Origin: Rhea pennata
Taxonomy: Eukaryota; Chordata; Aves; Rheiformes; Rheidae
Reading direction: 5' to 3'
DNA length: 64,000 nt
Assembly: GCF_028389875.1 (NCBI RefSeq)
Contig: NC_084663.1
Span: 117,823,801-117,887,800 of the forward strand
Position 1 is the stretch's first letter. The number at the start of each line of letters is the position of its first letter. Positions 47,401-59,902 of the stretch are shown piece after piece. Position numbers and translations under genes: made by a program. The notes under the pieces were generated by a model. That model ran no database searches, had not been told where the DNA came from, and saw only the letters and a program-made list of their open reading frames with translations.

Positions 47401-48918
47401 ATGTAGACACATCCTGATGCGTCAGCAAAGCGATTCTCACTGAATTAAGTGTTGTTTCTAGACACATATGGAGAAGCACTGGAATGCTTTGGCCTATGCC
47501 CTTCTTTCCCCAAGGAACAGGTTTTTAGCCCTTGGCATAAGCAGCTTAGAGACTCTACCTAGGACATGCAGAGGAGCTGCTTACTCAGGTCTCACCCCAG
47601 CTGGGGCTGAGGGCACACCTTGAGCTAGAAGTGCTTCTAGGTCCAGGAAGCACAGCTAGAGAGGACAGAATTTCAACCGGTCCTGCAGTGTGATAAGCAA
47701 GTGAGGTGAGTGGCTCCTGTTCTGCTGGAGCCCTATTCTAGTAAGAGAGGTAAAATGCAGAGATTCTACCTGAGGACAGCTTCAGGCAGGACTAAGGGGT
47801 ATTTAAGAGTATGCAGAGAGGGACTAAGGTGTAAGAAGCTCCAAAAACTGATTCTGATCACTTGAATTTACATGGATGTTTCTTGCTTTTTGCTTGGCTT
47901 TTTAAATCTTCCAGCACATTAAATATGTGGTATGCAATGTTGAAGGGCTGTTGAAGTGAAGTACATCTACCCCATCAATCTTTTCAGCTTCAAAAATCAC
48001 AAATTAGACCTTTGGAAGAATGAACTGACTTGAAAAGTGTGGCAAACCAAAAATGGTAAGTGTTCCCTCTTCTGTTTTGCCTGCTGCTGTTTGAGGCTTT
48101 ACATGCTCCAGCTTTTCTGTGCAAGCAGAAAGCTGAAAATTAATTTCAAAGCATAAAACCCAAAAATGCTAATTGCAGTTTTCCCTTCAAGAGTCAGGGC
48201 TATGAGCTGATAGAGAGGTACTAATTTATTGATTTATGTATCTACTGGGAATACAAACCCAAAGTGCAGGAACTAGAAAGGACAAGGAGAAGAGAGAGGC
48301 AGAAAAGAAGATGAAAGAGTAAAAAAGAAAAAAGGAGGTCAGTTGAGACAAGGGAGAGGAAATGTTCTTTCTAAGTAATAGACAGCATTTGTACTGCTTA
48401 CACCTTGTATAAACAATGTTACATACAGTCACAGTACACAACGCCTTTAAGGATTTGTGCTTCTTGTCCTCTCAGTCAGAAAGTAAACTCAATCAGTCTG
48501 TCTTTCCCTCTCTCTTTTTAAAGAATATGCCTGTAGGTGTTCAGGAACCACACTTTGTTTTGTAAGAAATGATATGACAAAAATAGGAATGGGGGAAGTT
48601 GTAAATGGAACACTTTTCTCCCCTCCTGAGTTTAAGAATTTGCCACAAAATGACATGACATAAAAAACTAATGGTCGGTGAGTCAAAATCATTCACCTGG
48701 ATTTAAAACAACATCTCATTTGTGAAGTTGACATTTTAAGAGGTTTGAAAGCTAATTCAAAGTGAAATATCTTTTTAAAAAATAATCTCAAAAGATTTCA
48801 TGCCAAAAATGTTGAAATACTTAACTTCTAGCCAGCCTCCTATCTCACTTCCATTGCTATAGTGTCTGAGTGTTCCAGAAGTACTCACTTCCGTAACACT
48901 CCTGTCACGCAAGGATGG

Positions 48919-49045
48919 CTGTTATTCTCATTTCACACTCACAGAAGGCACAAATAAAATGTTTCTGGTTCAGAGACATGAGGCAAACTGTGGTGAAATC
49001 AAGTCTCAGACTCTAAGCTCTTGCCCCAACCACAACAGAGCCTTC
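48919..49045 (+). mobile_element. Possible MIR-like SINE remnant
   Basis: CTGTTATTCTCATTTCACAC, GAGACATGAGGCAAACTG and a tail CTAAGCTCTTGCCCCAACCA follow the general order of a MIR element (TTATTTTCATTTTACAG, TGAGGC, CAGTGCTCTTTCCACTACACCA) but are heavily diverged. Confidence 0.3.
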
Positions 49046-49438
49046 CTCAGAGAGACTTTATAATAAATGCACAGCTGAACTAGGGGAGTTGCACAGCTGT
49101 TCTCTTTGGTAGTATAATGCCAGATCTGATTCAATTTGATAGTGACTAAAATGTCTACTATCTGATGACTGTTCAGTGGTTTTCATGGCCCAGATATTCT
49201 ACTGTGTTGTGGACCTTAGCAACACTTGGCATGATTAGCCTGAATCCAGAATCCGGATAGCCCTAGAGACTGACCTGGTATTTCACCTGTGGACAAATTT
49301 TAGGTGAAAGTGGTTCAGGGAAAAAGTTATGGTTTACACTAGCAACTTTGTTACTTGGGGATTTTGAGCACCTTCTGCAAGACTTGCTATGGTACAAAAG
49401 TGATCCAGTAACAAGCTAGGCAATGTACAGTATCACTC

Positions 49439-49576
49439 TTAAGTCCCACCTCTCTTAGTTTTCCAGGATTTTGTCAGTGCAGGCTTCCAGAAGCTTTTCC
49501 CACGTAAAGTATTTATTTTCAGCAGGCCGCTGCTCAGTTCAGTCAGATGATCAGATGGATCTTCATTTATACCTTC
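49439..49576 (-). CDS. Putative unknown gene, exon D (terminal)
   Basis: The minus-strand acceptor is TGTATTGTTTTTGGACAG|GA in phase 0. It encodes EGINEDPSDHLTELSSGLLK and continues to a basic C-terminus (SWKTKRGGT) and a TAA stop at 49441-49439. Joining A-D gives 136 residues. No AATAAA is seen on the minus strand in the next kilobase, which counts against this being the last exon. An AG|GTGGGA within its last codons could act as a donor. Confidence 0.27.
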   Translation of the reverse strand, partial: EGINEDPSDHLTELSSGLLKINTLRGKSFWKPALTKSWKTKRGGT

Positions 49577-49759
49577 CTGTCCAAAAACAATACATACGTG
49601 GGACAATGTTGGTGAGGCAATCTCTGAGAACATCAGCAACCCAGGAAACACAAAACACACCATTGCTTACTTTAGTGAAAAGTGACAAGAAGAGTTTACA
49701 GGTGTTAGACAACAACTAGAGTAGCAAATCAGAGAAAACATACAGCTGTTTGTTCTCAC

Positions 49760-49794
49760 CATTTCAACTTTCTTTCCATATGTTTTGGCATAAG
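49760..49794 (-). CDS. Putative unknown gene, exon C (35-nt micro-exon)
   Basis: The minus-strand acceptor is very good, TTCCGTTTTGCATTTCAG|CT, and so is the donor GAAATG|GTGAGA. The phase runs from 1 to 0, consistent with exon B before it and exon D after it. It encodes AYAKTYGKKVEM, the first A being shared with exon B. It lies 2.66 kb downstream of exon B. As a lone element it would be weak; the phase match on both sides is the argument. Confidence 0.28.
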
Positions 49795-51573
49795 CTGAAA
49801 TGCAAAACGGAAACACAATTAGAAACTGCTGTTCTGGAAGGCGGTGATTCTGCCTCCTGTATGCTTCAGCATGACCCATCTTTTGTGGAGTATTTCCATG
49901 AGTATTAGCAGAGCTGTCTCCCCAACAGCTAGCATTTCTATAAAGGCTGTGTTGCCTTATGTTCCTTTAAGGTCGTATTCACCCTCAGTATCACTTATAT
50001 CTCTGATTAGGGCATGAACTACTGAGTTGTGGAAACCTCCTAGAGAGGATAGGAGACCTCTTGGCAGTGCAATGAACATTTTATTACTTGTAAAACAGCT
50101 AAGACTCAGACAGATCCATTTTTGATTATCCAATACCTTGGCAACTGGACACTTTTTGGAAATTTAGGTCACCTTTGCGACCCAGACAAGAGAAGGATTT
50201 GACCCTGAATGCTGTCTTCTTAACAGGCAGCCAAACCACTAGCTGCTGGCTGTACACAAGCAGTAATAGTTCCCTTGTTCTTTAACCAACAGGAACACCA
50301 GGTCTACAAACGTCTAACTTCATGCAAGGTGTTACAGCTTGGGACCAGAGCTCTGCTTGGCCTTAGACACACTTATTTTCAGTTTTGGGTATTTACGCTG
50401 TATTTCACTTATGGCTAATAGGCATCATTGCTTGGATGTTTTCTATTCTTTTTTTTTCCTCGGATATTATATGGCATCGGAACCCTAACTTAGGAACATT
50501 AATCAACAGAGTACCCACAAGAAAGGCGCTGCAGTGTACACATACATTTGAGGGCCTCAGTCAGAGCCTCTGCTTGGGGACAGTGGACCTGAAAAAAACA
50601 ATACCCGTTGTGCACTTGGGGAAATTCATCCCGACTCGTGCTCTGCACAGAGGAGTGTGGCCACCTGAATCTTGGTCAGATTGCATAGTGTAGAACATTG
50701 CCTTGCCACTTCCAGTCAGAACCAGTGAGATGAACAGCAGACTGATACGGATTGAAGAAAATCAAATCAGATGTGCAGGGGCAAACCTACGTTTAGAACC
50801 CTTGCCTATTTTTTTTTCACTTATGCAAAAGCTGCCTTTCAAGATACACATAGCTGGCTTGAGTCCACGAAGGTAGTTTTATGTCCTGAAGGGTCTTTGA
50901 AAGTGTCCAGGCACAGAAAACCTGCAAGACAATCTGAGTCCCACAGACATAAACCTAGATCAGTTCAGTCAGAGCCATCCATTCACAATAAATACACCCA
51001 TTGAAAATGCTGCTGGGCAATGTGGTAGCTCTGGCAGTGACAAGGATCAACACAGTCTAATTCAGATGACTATAAAGTGGACAAACTTTTTAGATACCCA
51101 CAGACAAGGCATAAAATTCAGACAAAATTCTCTAATACTGAGACATCTACTAAATTTGACCCAATAAAGTTGCAAATGCCTCTCTTTTTGGTTTGGGTGG
51201 TTTGTAATTGAGAATTCATATTGCTTACAGTTAAGCAACATTTATCGCTGCTTCTCATAGCAGGATGTTCACGCCATAATTTAGAGCAGTGTTCAAGTGC
51301 TCACAGGCTTACATTCTTTCTTTAAACAAGACTAGTTAACAACAAGGGTAAATTAAACCCTACAAATAAATCTTGTTCGTTGCTTCCATTTGTACACTTT
51401 CACCTCTCATTAAGTTAAAATAGATTCCATGTTATTTTGTGGAGTTTTACAACATGACTATGGATTAATTCTGAATTTGCACTAAACAAGTTTATGACTT
51501 GAGTGGGACCCATGTTTAACACTTGAATTGGCAGAAGGTATACCTGACCCACAAGAATGTAGTGACGAAACAG

Positions 51574-51686
51574 TCATTTACAATTAGCATGATGCTTAAA
51601 GTACACTTCAGTCAGGTTATGTAACATGCAATTTCTGAAGCTAGAATATGATTTAGTGTTAGAGAAATTATTTATCCCTCTGGGAT
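51574..51686 (-). CDS. Possible alternative terminal exon of the putative gene
   Basis: The minus-strand acceptor GATTTTTTCTTTCAG|AT has a strong pyrimidine tract. Read in phase 1 after exon B it gives 37 residues (DPRGINNFSNTKSYS, SFRNCMLHNLTEVYF, KHHANCK) and then a TGA. This would compete with exon C. It contains two cysteines and an NLT glycosylation sequon. No nearby poly(A) signal was found. Confidence 0.2.
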
Positions 51687-52454
51687 CTGAAAGAAAAAAT
51701 CACTGGCCCAAATAGAAGACAGTGGAAATTCTGTGGCTTGTGAGTTTGTTTCTTGATTAAATTTCTCGAGTGTGTTTTTGCTTCCAGTTACACTGAAACA
51801 TGATCTATGCTTTGCAGATATTATATTTATTTCGTAAGTACTTGAGCCATACTGAGTCTCTAGTGCTGAATGACATGGCAAAATGTACTAGAAATAAAGC
51901 ATACAGAACCAATATCAGTAAATGAGGTGCCATTAAAATACTCCAACACTTAAGAAAAGCCTGCAATGACATATTGCTTATGGTAGGGTTTTTTTTTCCA
52001 GTTTGCTTTTCTCTCCATTTTTAAATTTCATCATAATGAAAATATCTCAGACTCTCTGAGACCTTGCATGCCTGCAAGACCTTCTAGTGCAGAAGGTCTT
52101 TGAAATAGATAAATTTCATCATTTCTTTTTTAACTAGAATCAAGATATTTTGCTAGAGAATACGCATAAGGCTAAAGCGTCCTTTAGTTCTATTGTATCA
52201 CTTCTCCTTCCCAGAAAACATTCCCATAACAGACAAACATACAGGTACCCTTTCCTTGGAAAACACATTTAAAAATAACAATTAAAGAAATAAAAAAGAA
52301 CTTTACCCCATTCAGAAAGGTACTTGCTACTTTTCATTACAGGATTCTTACATGCATTACAGAAATAGGATTAAAAAGAATAAGCTATATAAAATACTTC
52401 CTAAACCAATAGCAGATTTCCAAACTTCCTGATCAACCAATTTTTGGCAGTTAC

Positions 52455-52586
52455 CTTTGACTCCACTGATATGTAGGTCTGCTATGGGAATGGCACTTTT
52501 TTGTCCCTCATCAAATGCTGACAAACTCTTCAGTATCCTTTCTTGTTGATCAGCTACAGGCATCTCCAATGCCATCTGCCTCTGAG
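52455..52586 (-). CDS. Putative unknown gene, exon B
   Basis: The minus-strand acceptor is CTTTCTTTTATCAAACCAAG|CT and the donor TCAAAG|GTAACT. The 132 nt begin and end in phase 1, matching exon A. They encode AQRQMALEMPVADQQERILK, SLSAFDEGQKSAIPIADLHI, SGVK, with no stop. Composition is that of a soluble, partly helical, charged segment with no cysteines. The intron to exon A is 544 bases and contains the A-rich tract. No family is recognised. Confidence 0.3.
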
Positions 52587-52919
52587 CTTGGTTTGATAAA
52601 AGAAAGAAAAGAAGTCTTATCATCTTCTTAAAGGGCCTATGTAAAATAGCATCTAGGATTTGGCTGGACCTCTCATCTAATTGTCCTTCTTAGATTTGCT
52701 GACCCTCTATGCATGTTTTCGCCCTCTCAACAAGGAAGCCTTGTAATACAGTTCAGCTCAGTGGTGGAGTTTTCTGCAAAGTACACAACTTTAATGTGCA
52801 AATAAAAAGGCTGCCATTTGTTACAAGGAGTACATCATCTTTGGCAAACCAGCTCTTCAGTCTCTTCTATGGGACTGTGACATTATCTTACATTATCTTA
52901 GTTATTTCTACTGTAATAC

Positions 52920-52990
52920 AAAAAAAAAAAAAAAAAAAAAAAAAAAACCCCAAAAAAAACCCAACAAAAAAAAAAACAACAAAAAAAACC
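52920..52990. repeat. Long poly(A) and A-rich tract
   Basis: Twenty-eight A, then A-rich sequence broken by CCCC, CCC and single C. On the minus strand it would be a T-rich intron of the putative gene between exons A and B. It could also be the tail of a lost retroelement, but no body is visible. Confidence 0.9.
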
Positions 52991-53130
52991 TCTTAATTTG
53001 TTTTAGTTACACCTGTGATCTCATCCTTCACACCAGCTTGCTTTACAGTCACACCCTTGATAGGAGACTGGTGTTCTACTGAGATGTTCTGCAAGATGGC
53101 ACTGGGATCTTGCACTGAAGCAGATCTTAC

Positions 53131-53236
53131 CTGCTAGAAGCTGTGGTTTTTCAGGCAAGACTGGAGAAGCAGCTGCTAGAAAACTATCTGAAATAATTGT
53201 AGTGATAAAAATATTACCCAGCACATTGGCTGCCAT
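53131..53236 (-). CDS. Putative unknown gene, exon A (first coding exon)
   Basis: On the minus strand the ATG at 53236 has a good context (A at -3, G at +4) and opens 35 codons with a hydrophobic N-terminus (MAANVLGNIFITTIIS, then FLAAASPVLPEKPQ) that could be a signal peptide or anchor. It ends at a strong donor, GCAG|GTAAGA, at 53131 in phase 1. A TATA box (TTTATAAGG) lies 120-130 bases upstream, leaving a leader of about 90 bases that holds a five-codon upstream ORF near 53317. I do not recognise the protein. The gene is an inference from splice signals and phase; it may be a lncRNA or chance. Confidence 0.3.
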
Positions 53237-53354
53237 TGTGGTCAAATGAGATCTTCTGGTAGCCTAAGTCTGCACTTGAGTATCTTTCTACAAAGCTTGT
53301 CAAAACTCCATGTACATTTTCTCTCTGCTTGAATGAACCATCCCATCTCCTGCC

Positions 53355-53362
53355 TTATAAAT
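53355..53362 (-). promoter_or_regulatory. TATA-box-like element before putative minus-strand gene
   Basis: TTTATAAG on the minus strand, about 30 bases before a plausible start site and 120-130 bases before the ATG of putative exon A. Such matches occur often by chance in AT-rich DNA. Confidence 0.3.
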
Positions 53363-53369
53363 CCTTGGC

Positions 53370-56300
53370 CTTCCCTCATTACCCAGAGAACAAATTCCAC
53401 ATCCCATTCCATTTCAAAGATCTGCATTTTGACATTTGATGATGTGCCTTTTTCTATTTTCTGAGGCTTACTTTGTGCCACCCTAATAATAGAGTCACTA
53501 ACGTCAGAGCCCTTTTCTCTGCCTGAGCAAACACATTAACTTGGTGCTATCACTGCTTGAACAGGAGAATCTCAAACATGTGTGCAAACTTTGGGATTGA
53601 GTGCTAACATCAGCACATGGGCAATCTTCTGGATTCACATTGTCAAGGTTCAGAAAAGAAACAGGGGTACTACTTCAGAAGCCAAGATTTCAAACACCCC
53701 AGTGACGCCAGCTGCCAGAGGAGCAAACAGTGAAGAACTGAATAAATAGCAAAGCCTCCAAACTCAGCCACATGCTCCTGAGGACTCAATCAAAATGTGG
53801 AATGGGGGTGAAATCAGCCTGGATGAATCCATCATAAGGAGGGCTAAATCACTCAACTGCTGGCAACCAAAGGTGAAATGGGAGTGATATACCACCACGG
53901 GTTCAAGCGCTTGCCTCAGCTTGCAGGGAGTGACAGCCAAGAGCTTTCCTCTTGCGTGTCAGAGGTATTGCATGCCAGAGAAAATGCTGCAAGGTGCATT
54001 CGCAGTAGCAGAATGGTAGCTGAGCTTAAAAGTACACCCCTGGGCTGTATCTTCCCAACATCCAGGTAGTATAACATGCGGGAAAAAAGTTCCAGAACTG
54101 TACTGGGGAAAAAGAAGCAGCTTGGGGTTAGCATTGGCATTTGGCTGGGCAAAAGGCTGCCTTTCACTCCTGGCAGAGAGCTGCACCACCCACTGCAACA
54201 TGGTACATACTCCTAACTCCATGCACCCACTTATTGGATTCCCCCTCTGTCTAATGGGGCTTCTCTGCTCCACAAACTGCAGCCTGTTTCTCTCAGGTAG
54301 GGAAGCATTGCTTAGGTTCAGCGAAAGAAGCCTGAAATCCAAACAATGTTTCCCAAGTATAAAGAAGGAGTTTAGAGCAGTGCTGGGCACAAAGTGTTCT
54401 CTTCTTCAATATTTTCACCACCAGATTATTCTTTCTCTTCAGTATGGATAAAATGTGTTGTCAGTACACTGCTGGGGAAGGATTGTTCTTCTGACTGAAA
54501 GAAAAAGGGCTGAGCCATCCCAAAAGGATGCATGTGACCTAATCTGCTCTGAGGAAGGATGCCTAATAGCTCAATTCTTTAGAATTTATCCAGTCAAAAG
54601 GTCATCACCCAGAATTCGTGGAGGTCTGAGTAAATAGGATCACTCCTAGGCATGTGTTTACGCATTTCTGCAAATGGTAACAATGTCTATTTTGTCAAAC
54701 CCACTTGTGGCAGGTCTCAGGGGAGTGAATGTTTCAGTGAGACACTGTCCTGTTTGTTGGCAGTTTCTTGAAAACAAAGCCTGAGTGCCTGGTCAGAGCT
54801 GAGTATGAACAGATTTTGCTGTGCTTTCGGCTAAGGAAACCACAAAAAAAGAGACTAGCGAATTGTTTTGAGAGGATTCCACATAGCCTGTGTATAAAAA
54901 AGAAGCCAAAGCTGCTGTTTGGGGCCTTGGGCCAGGAAAGGCCAGATAATCTTCATTTGCTTGTATAACCCTTCTGTCAGGACTTGACTAGCAACAAAGG
55001 GCTGAGCTCAAATCTTAGGGGTCATTTCTAAAACACCAGCTCAGATGCCCCTCCAAAAGCCTAGGAAAATTAAAACTAAACTTTCTGGTGCTCAGCAAGC
55101 TAATTTTCCTCATTTGCAAACATGACTCAGCTGGCTTAACAAACTAGGTTTTACTGATTAGAGAAAAGAAAGGTAAATAAACAGCAAAATAGACAATACT
55201 GAACTTGTCTATTATAGTACTATTATTTCACAGACCTCTTCTTTGATTAGGTCTGTCATGGGCTGGACACTTCCCTCCCTCTCTCCATCCCACTTCCAGT
55301 TTGGGTTTGTCAAGTCTTTCTGGACAGCAGGGTTAATTTGGGCTATCTGCTTCATTAGCCATTCCCCCGGCCATTCCTCACTCTCTGAGCAAGGCATTGT
55401 CAGGAGTTTCTATTTTCCCAGCTCTTCAGCAAGACTGCAAGCAGTAGTCTCAGACTACCCATATCCCTGCATATTCAGGAAACTCTTTGCCCCACTCCTG
55501 TCTCTCACTTTGGAGAAGACTTCTGAAGGGATTCTGTTCTACCCTTTAAAGAAGACCTTTAATCAAAGTCTTTTTCTTCTGCTCCTCTGCTATTTTTTTT
55601 TTTTATGAGGCTACAACTTTTGCATTCCAGTGCCTGGTGAGGGTGACCAACTCACCCCAGGGACACCGAGGTGTAGCTCCTTGGCCCAAACTTCTGTACA
55701 TGGTTACAATTATAAACATTCCTTCACTTAATTATACTCCTCTCTCTCCTTTTGTTGTTGTTGTTGTTGTTACCAGAAATGCCCCCTGAACATAACGAAT
55801 ACATGCAAAGGAAACGTGTCTCGGGCCTGCCCATCGGTTCCTTTCATTTATCCCCCCCCTCCACCAGCAGTCAGTGTGATACTCTTCATTTTTAAAAATT
55901 TCCTTGGGGTGGTGAGACAACTGTTCTCCCTTCTAGATTGTGTGTTAAGACAAGGTTGACAGTTGTCAAAGGCAAAAAAAAAAAAAAAGCCCTCCTGATT
56001 ACGCATCTGCAGAGAGGGCTGCACACCCAGGGGCCATTTCACTGCTGTGCAGATGGCTCAGGTCAGCAGCATTTCTGTTTAGAAAACTCAGAAGTTTTAT
56101 CTGGAAACTTCAGATAAAAACGCTGCCCAGGCCTGCATGCTTGTATGGTGCTTGCTAGTAGTAATAGTTGCTCCTAGTTAATATGCAGTTGTCTGAACTT
56201 ACAGTGCTTAAAATTATGGTTCATGCATATCTAACTCCCAGGGGAGCAATGAAGACAAATGCATTAATGATTCTGAGAAACCTCATTTACTATATGTTGA

Positions 56301-59300
56301 AGACAGACATACCTAAGTGAGAGAGGGAAGGAATTTCAGCATGCAAGAGATATTTAAATCTGTGCCTGTTAATTTCTTTCGACCAGAAAAGACTATTATC
56401 TCCTGTGAAAACATGTGGACTTGAGAAAATGCACCTGGTTTTATACTTTATTCTACAGCTTTTCTTGGAGGGCCCAGATCAAGTCAAAGTAAGTATACCT
56501 AATTTCATGCACATGGAGTTAGTATAACTACACCTACAGCTGGAATTGGTTAGTATTACAAGTTAGGCATGGCAGTGAAACACAGCATCCTACTTTCACG
56601 CTACCGGAAGAAACGCAATCTAGCTTATGTGACTGGCTGACTGGGTATGGGCATATTGCTTTGCAAGATCAGGTCTGTAACAGTGTTTCAGATAAGAAGC
56701 ATACATCAATAAGAATTCCTTTTTTTTTTCCTTTTAATTTCTGCTATAGGCATCCTGTCAAGTCACCCAAGAACTGCAGTTGTACGTCCTGCCTTTCCAT
56801 AGTGCAACATGTATCAGAAACAACACTGACGGCTAGTTCAAGGCATACACTTTGGAACCGAGCGGAGCAGGCTGCAGGGATCTTGGGGAAAATGGGTGGA
56901 AAGACCTCAAAGAACATCTTTTACTTAGGTTCCTTTGAAGACCACAGGCTAATCTCATGGATTTTTCCAATTCAACATAAAAATATAGTACATAATGTGG
57001 GATACTTGAGTATTATCTTAATTTGCAATTGCAATCTGACAAAACAATACTTCATTAAGATGAATTCTTTCATTAAAATGTTATAGTGTGTAGTTCTACA
57101 CACTTTTATTAGAATTTCATAAATCAAATTTTAAAAGTTGTTGCCTCACTCTTTTCATATTAGTTGTGATTTCTGATATTCAGGATCTTCTGTCAGGGCC
57201 CAGCGAGGGTCACCTGATACCTAAGGCCCATGCACTGGGTGCTGAGGTTGACCCCAGCACAGGCTGTGCCCTCACCATCCCACTTTACCACAATGGGCAG
57301 AGCTGGTCTGGTAACAGAGTCCACGGACAGCCCTTGGCATGGAGCAGGGGTGAACCAGGCTGTGGGTTGTCCAGGAGTTCTGGTCAGGAGCAGAAGGAGA
57401 TGGGGCTGGAAACAGGGCTGGAGAGAAGGCTACGGTATGTGGCTAGACACCATTCAGGAGATAGAGCCAGAGGCAGGGCTAGGGACAGGCACATTTGCAG
57501 GACACCTGGGGCAGGGTTAGGGTCCTGGCTGCAATAGGGTCTAGGGCAAGAGTATGGGTGCAGGCACAGATGAGGCTCATCAGGTGATTAAGGCATATTG
57601 GTGCCTCAGGCCCGTCAGGTCATTATCAACCAGATCTGAATTTCTGGTTTTGATCATCAAAATAACCTTTGCTATTCTTGCAAACAACTATTGTCACAGA
57701 GTCCCTTTGAATAGTTTGTTTCTTAGATGCAGGTCTGAATCCAACGTCTACATCTGAATGTCTACAATTTGAATCTAGAATTTAAAATATGTTCAAATCT
57801 AGGCCAAAGTTTTATCAAAAAGACTGTTGTAAGATTGATTGTAAAAACCACCTATCATTTATAGATCCTGGTTTTGCCACTTGGAACAATCCAGTGAACC
57901 AAAGGATTTGACGCTTGCTATAGTCATGGTGAAGAAGTAATTCATTCACTTTTGAAGTAAAGCCAAACATGTAGACTCAGAGAAAAGCTTTAAAACAGTC
58001 CAGTTTGTTAGCTGGTACTTTCTTATGATATTTGGATTAGTTTGGACTCTACTGGAAAAAGCCATAAATCTCAGGCATCTCATCAGATGTGACTGGAAAC
58101 TGTTCAGTCCATGTCGTCACAGCGCTCAAACAGGCATGTAGGTCAGACACAAAGCATTTGGCATTCTAAAAGTTTGGATGTGAAAGCATGGGAGTCAAAC
58201 ACTGAGTACTAATATTCTGAATATTGCTGAAGGGGTAGGAATTGGCATTCTTACGGAACCAAAAGCTTCCAATCAGTCAGCCAAGTCGTCTGATGCATTG
58301 CTGAGATTAGAGCCATTAATACGATATTGCAGACAACCCAGCCTATTAACTTCGAACCTCATATTACAGTCAACTTTCAACATTTTCAAAGCCTGCAGGT
58401 CTCTGATGTGGCAATGGGAAGTTCTTCTGAGCTCTTTCCCATATGGATATGTTTATGGCTCCTGACAGTTTTGATCATGACTTCTTCACATTTATTCTGC
58501 ATGAACACTTATGGATCTGTCTGCTGATGATTCTCTTGGTTGCCTGATCGGTACATTCTCAGCTAGCTCATCTGTCTGGAAGGGTCAGGATTTCCCTCTA
58601 AATGGGCCATAATCACGAGGTCCAGGCTCAAATATATAATAAAGTCAGGCCTGGATTCAATTAATTAGGAAAGCCTTTTATAGGAAAGTTAAGTAATGAA
58701 AATGATTGTTTTTCTTCTGGTTTAGAGATCTGTAATTGTCGTGAGCTTTAAGATAATCCCTCTCATCTCATCTCTGCTTCTGAACCATTTCTTCTTTGCA
58801 TTTCACTTCCCCTGCTACCCTCCTGCAATGCAACGTTTCAGGCTGCTCCCGTACATTCTTCCGCTGAGTTGTGCTGCTCAGGTCCCCCACATGGTGGCAG
58901 AGTGCTTAACAAACTTTTTCCCAGCTGAAAAAGTGAATAAAGGATCAGTAGTTGAAACTGTCAAAAAAACGCCAGATGGATGTGTTCCATTTTCACAGGA
59001 GATATATAGCTATATACACCCTTGGCATGGCTTTGAAAATCTCATCCAGCTGCAATGAACACAGTAGGCGAAAATGTCTTGCAGACAAGGTCAATGGCTT
59101 TTTTTAATTTCCCTTCCGTCAGAAGGAAAAGCATGTTGTTATTCTTTCTAGAGCTACCACTAATGTATATCCATTCCTCCTGGTAGTGCTCAGTTGCAGC
59201 CTTGTGACCCTTTGGATAGCTGAGGCCTTTCTTATTCCTGCTTACAGCTTTCCCCTCAAGCCTGGCACCTAGTTACAACTTTATATAATGACCTTTTCAA

Positions 59301-59570
59301 TTTAAATCCTGCAAGCCAGCACCATGTGAACCAAGAAGCAATCTGCTAAGCTCACTGACACCAAGCAAATGTTGCAAACACTCCCCTCTTCCTTTATTGA
59401 TTCAGCAGCGTATCAAACAGCTTTCATGTTCCCAGCAAATAGCAGAACCCTGTTGGAAAGGCTCAGCTTTTTGGTACTGTTACATTTAATGCCTGACAAT
59501 CACATATACTTAATTCCACTTTTTTTATTGCTCTGTGGGGCCAGAACACTGCAGCTCCCCCTGCAAGGCG
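53370..59570. other. Intergenic DNA
   Basis: No supported gene. It holds a GTT microsatellite, short A and T runs, and a GC- and purine-rich degenerate stretch at 57180-57590. Open frames of up to about 143 codons look random. Confidence 0.65.
55752..55770. repeat. (GTT)n microsatellite
   Basis: Six GTT triplets in intergenic DNA. Confidence 0.85.
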
Positions 59571-59574
59571 GCAA

Positions 59575-59902
59575 TATAAAGTACTTGAAGGGAGGGTGTC
59601 TAGGGGATGAGGACAAACTCTTTTCAGTTGATCCATGTGACAGGACAAGAGGCAATGGGCAGAAATTGAAGCACAGGAAGTTCCGCCTGACCGTGAGGGG
59701 GAATTTCTTCCCTGTGAGAGTGACGGAGCACTGGACCAGGTTGCCCCGAGAGGTTGTGGAGTCTCCTTCTCTGGAGATCTTCAAGGCCCGCCTGGATGCA
59801 ACCCTGTCTAACATGCTCTAGGTGACCCTGCTGAGCAGCAGGGTTGGACTAGATGATCTCCGGAGGTCCCTTCCAACCTTACTGTTTCTATGATTCTATG
59901 AT
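59575..59902 (+). mobile_element. CR1 LINE 3' end, truncated
   Basis: The + strand encodes KYLKGGCLGDEDKLFSVD ... [15 protein letters not shown] ... DATLSNML and then a stop. The CR1 3' UTR follows (GGTTGGACTAGATGATCTCC), ending in TTTCTATGATTCTATGAT. It has little decay and is one of the younger copies here. Confidence 0.93.

Larger units (their letters stand above)
43541..49430. other. Intergenic DNA downstream of CLIC6
   Basis: AT-rich sequence with a CA microsatellite, a G-run at 45838-45853 and one possible MIR remnant. No coding similarity is seen. Confidence 0.7.

Noticed and set aside
53959..54390. 143-codon minus-strand frame upstream of the putative gene
   Set aside because: There is no motif and no clear splice signal in phase with putative exon A, and an overlapping 109-codon frame is open on the other strand.
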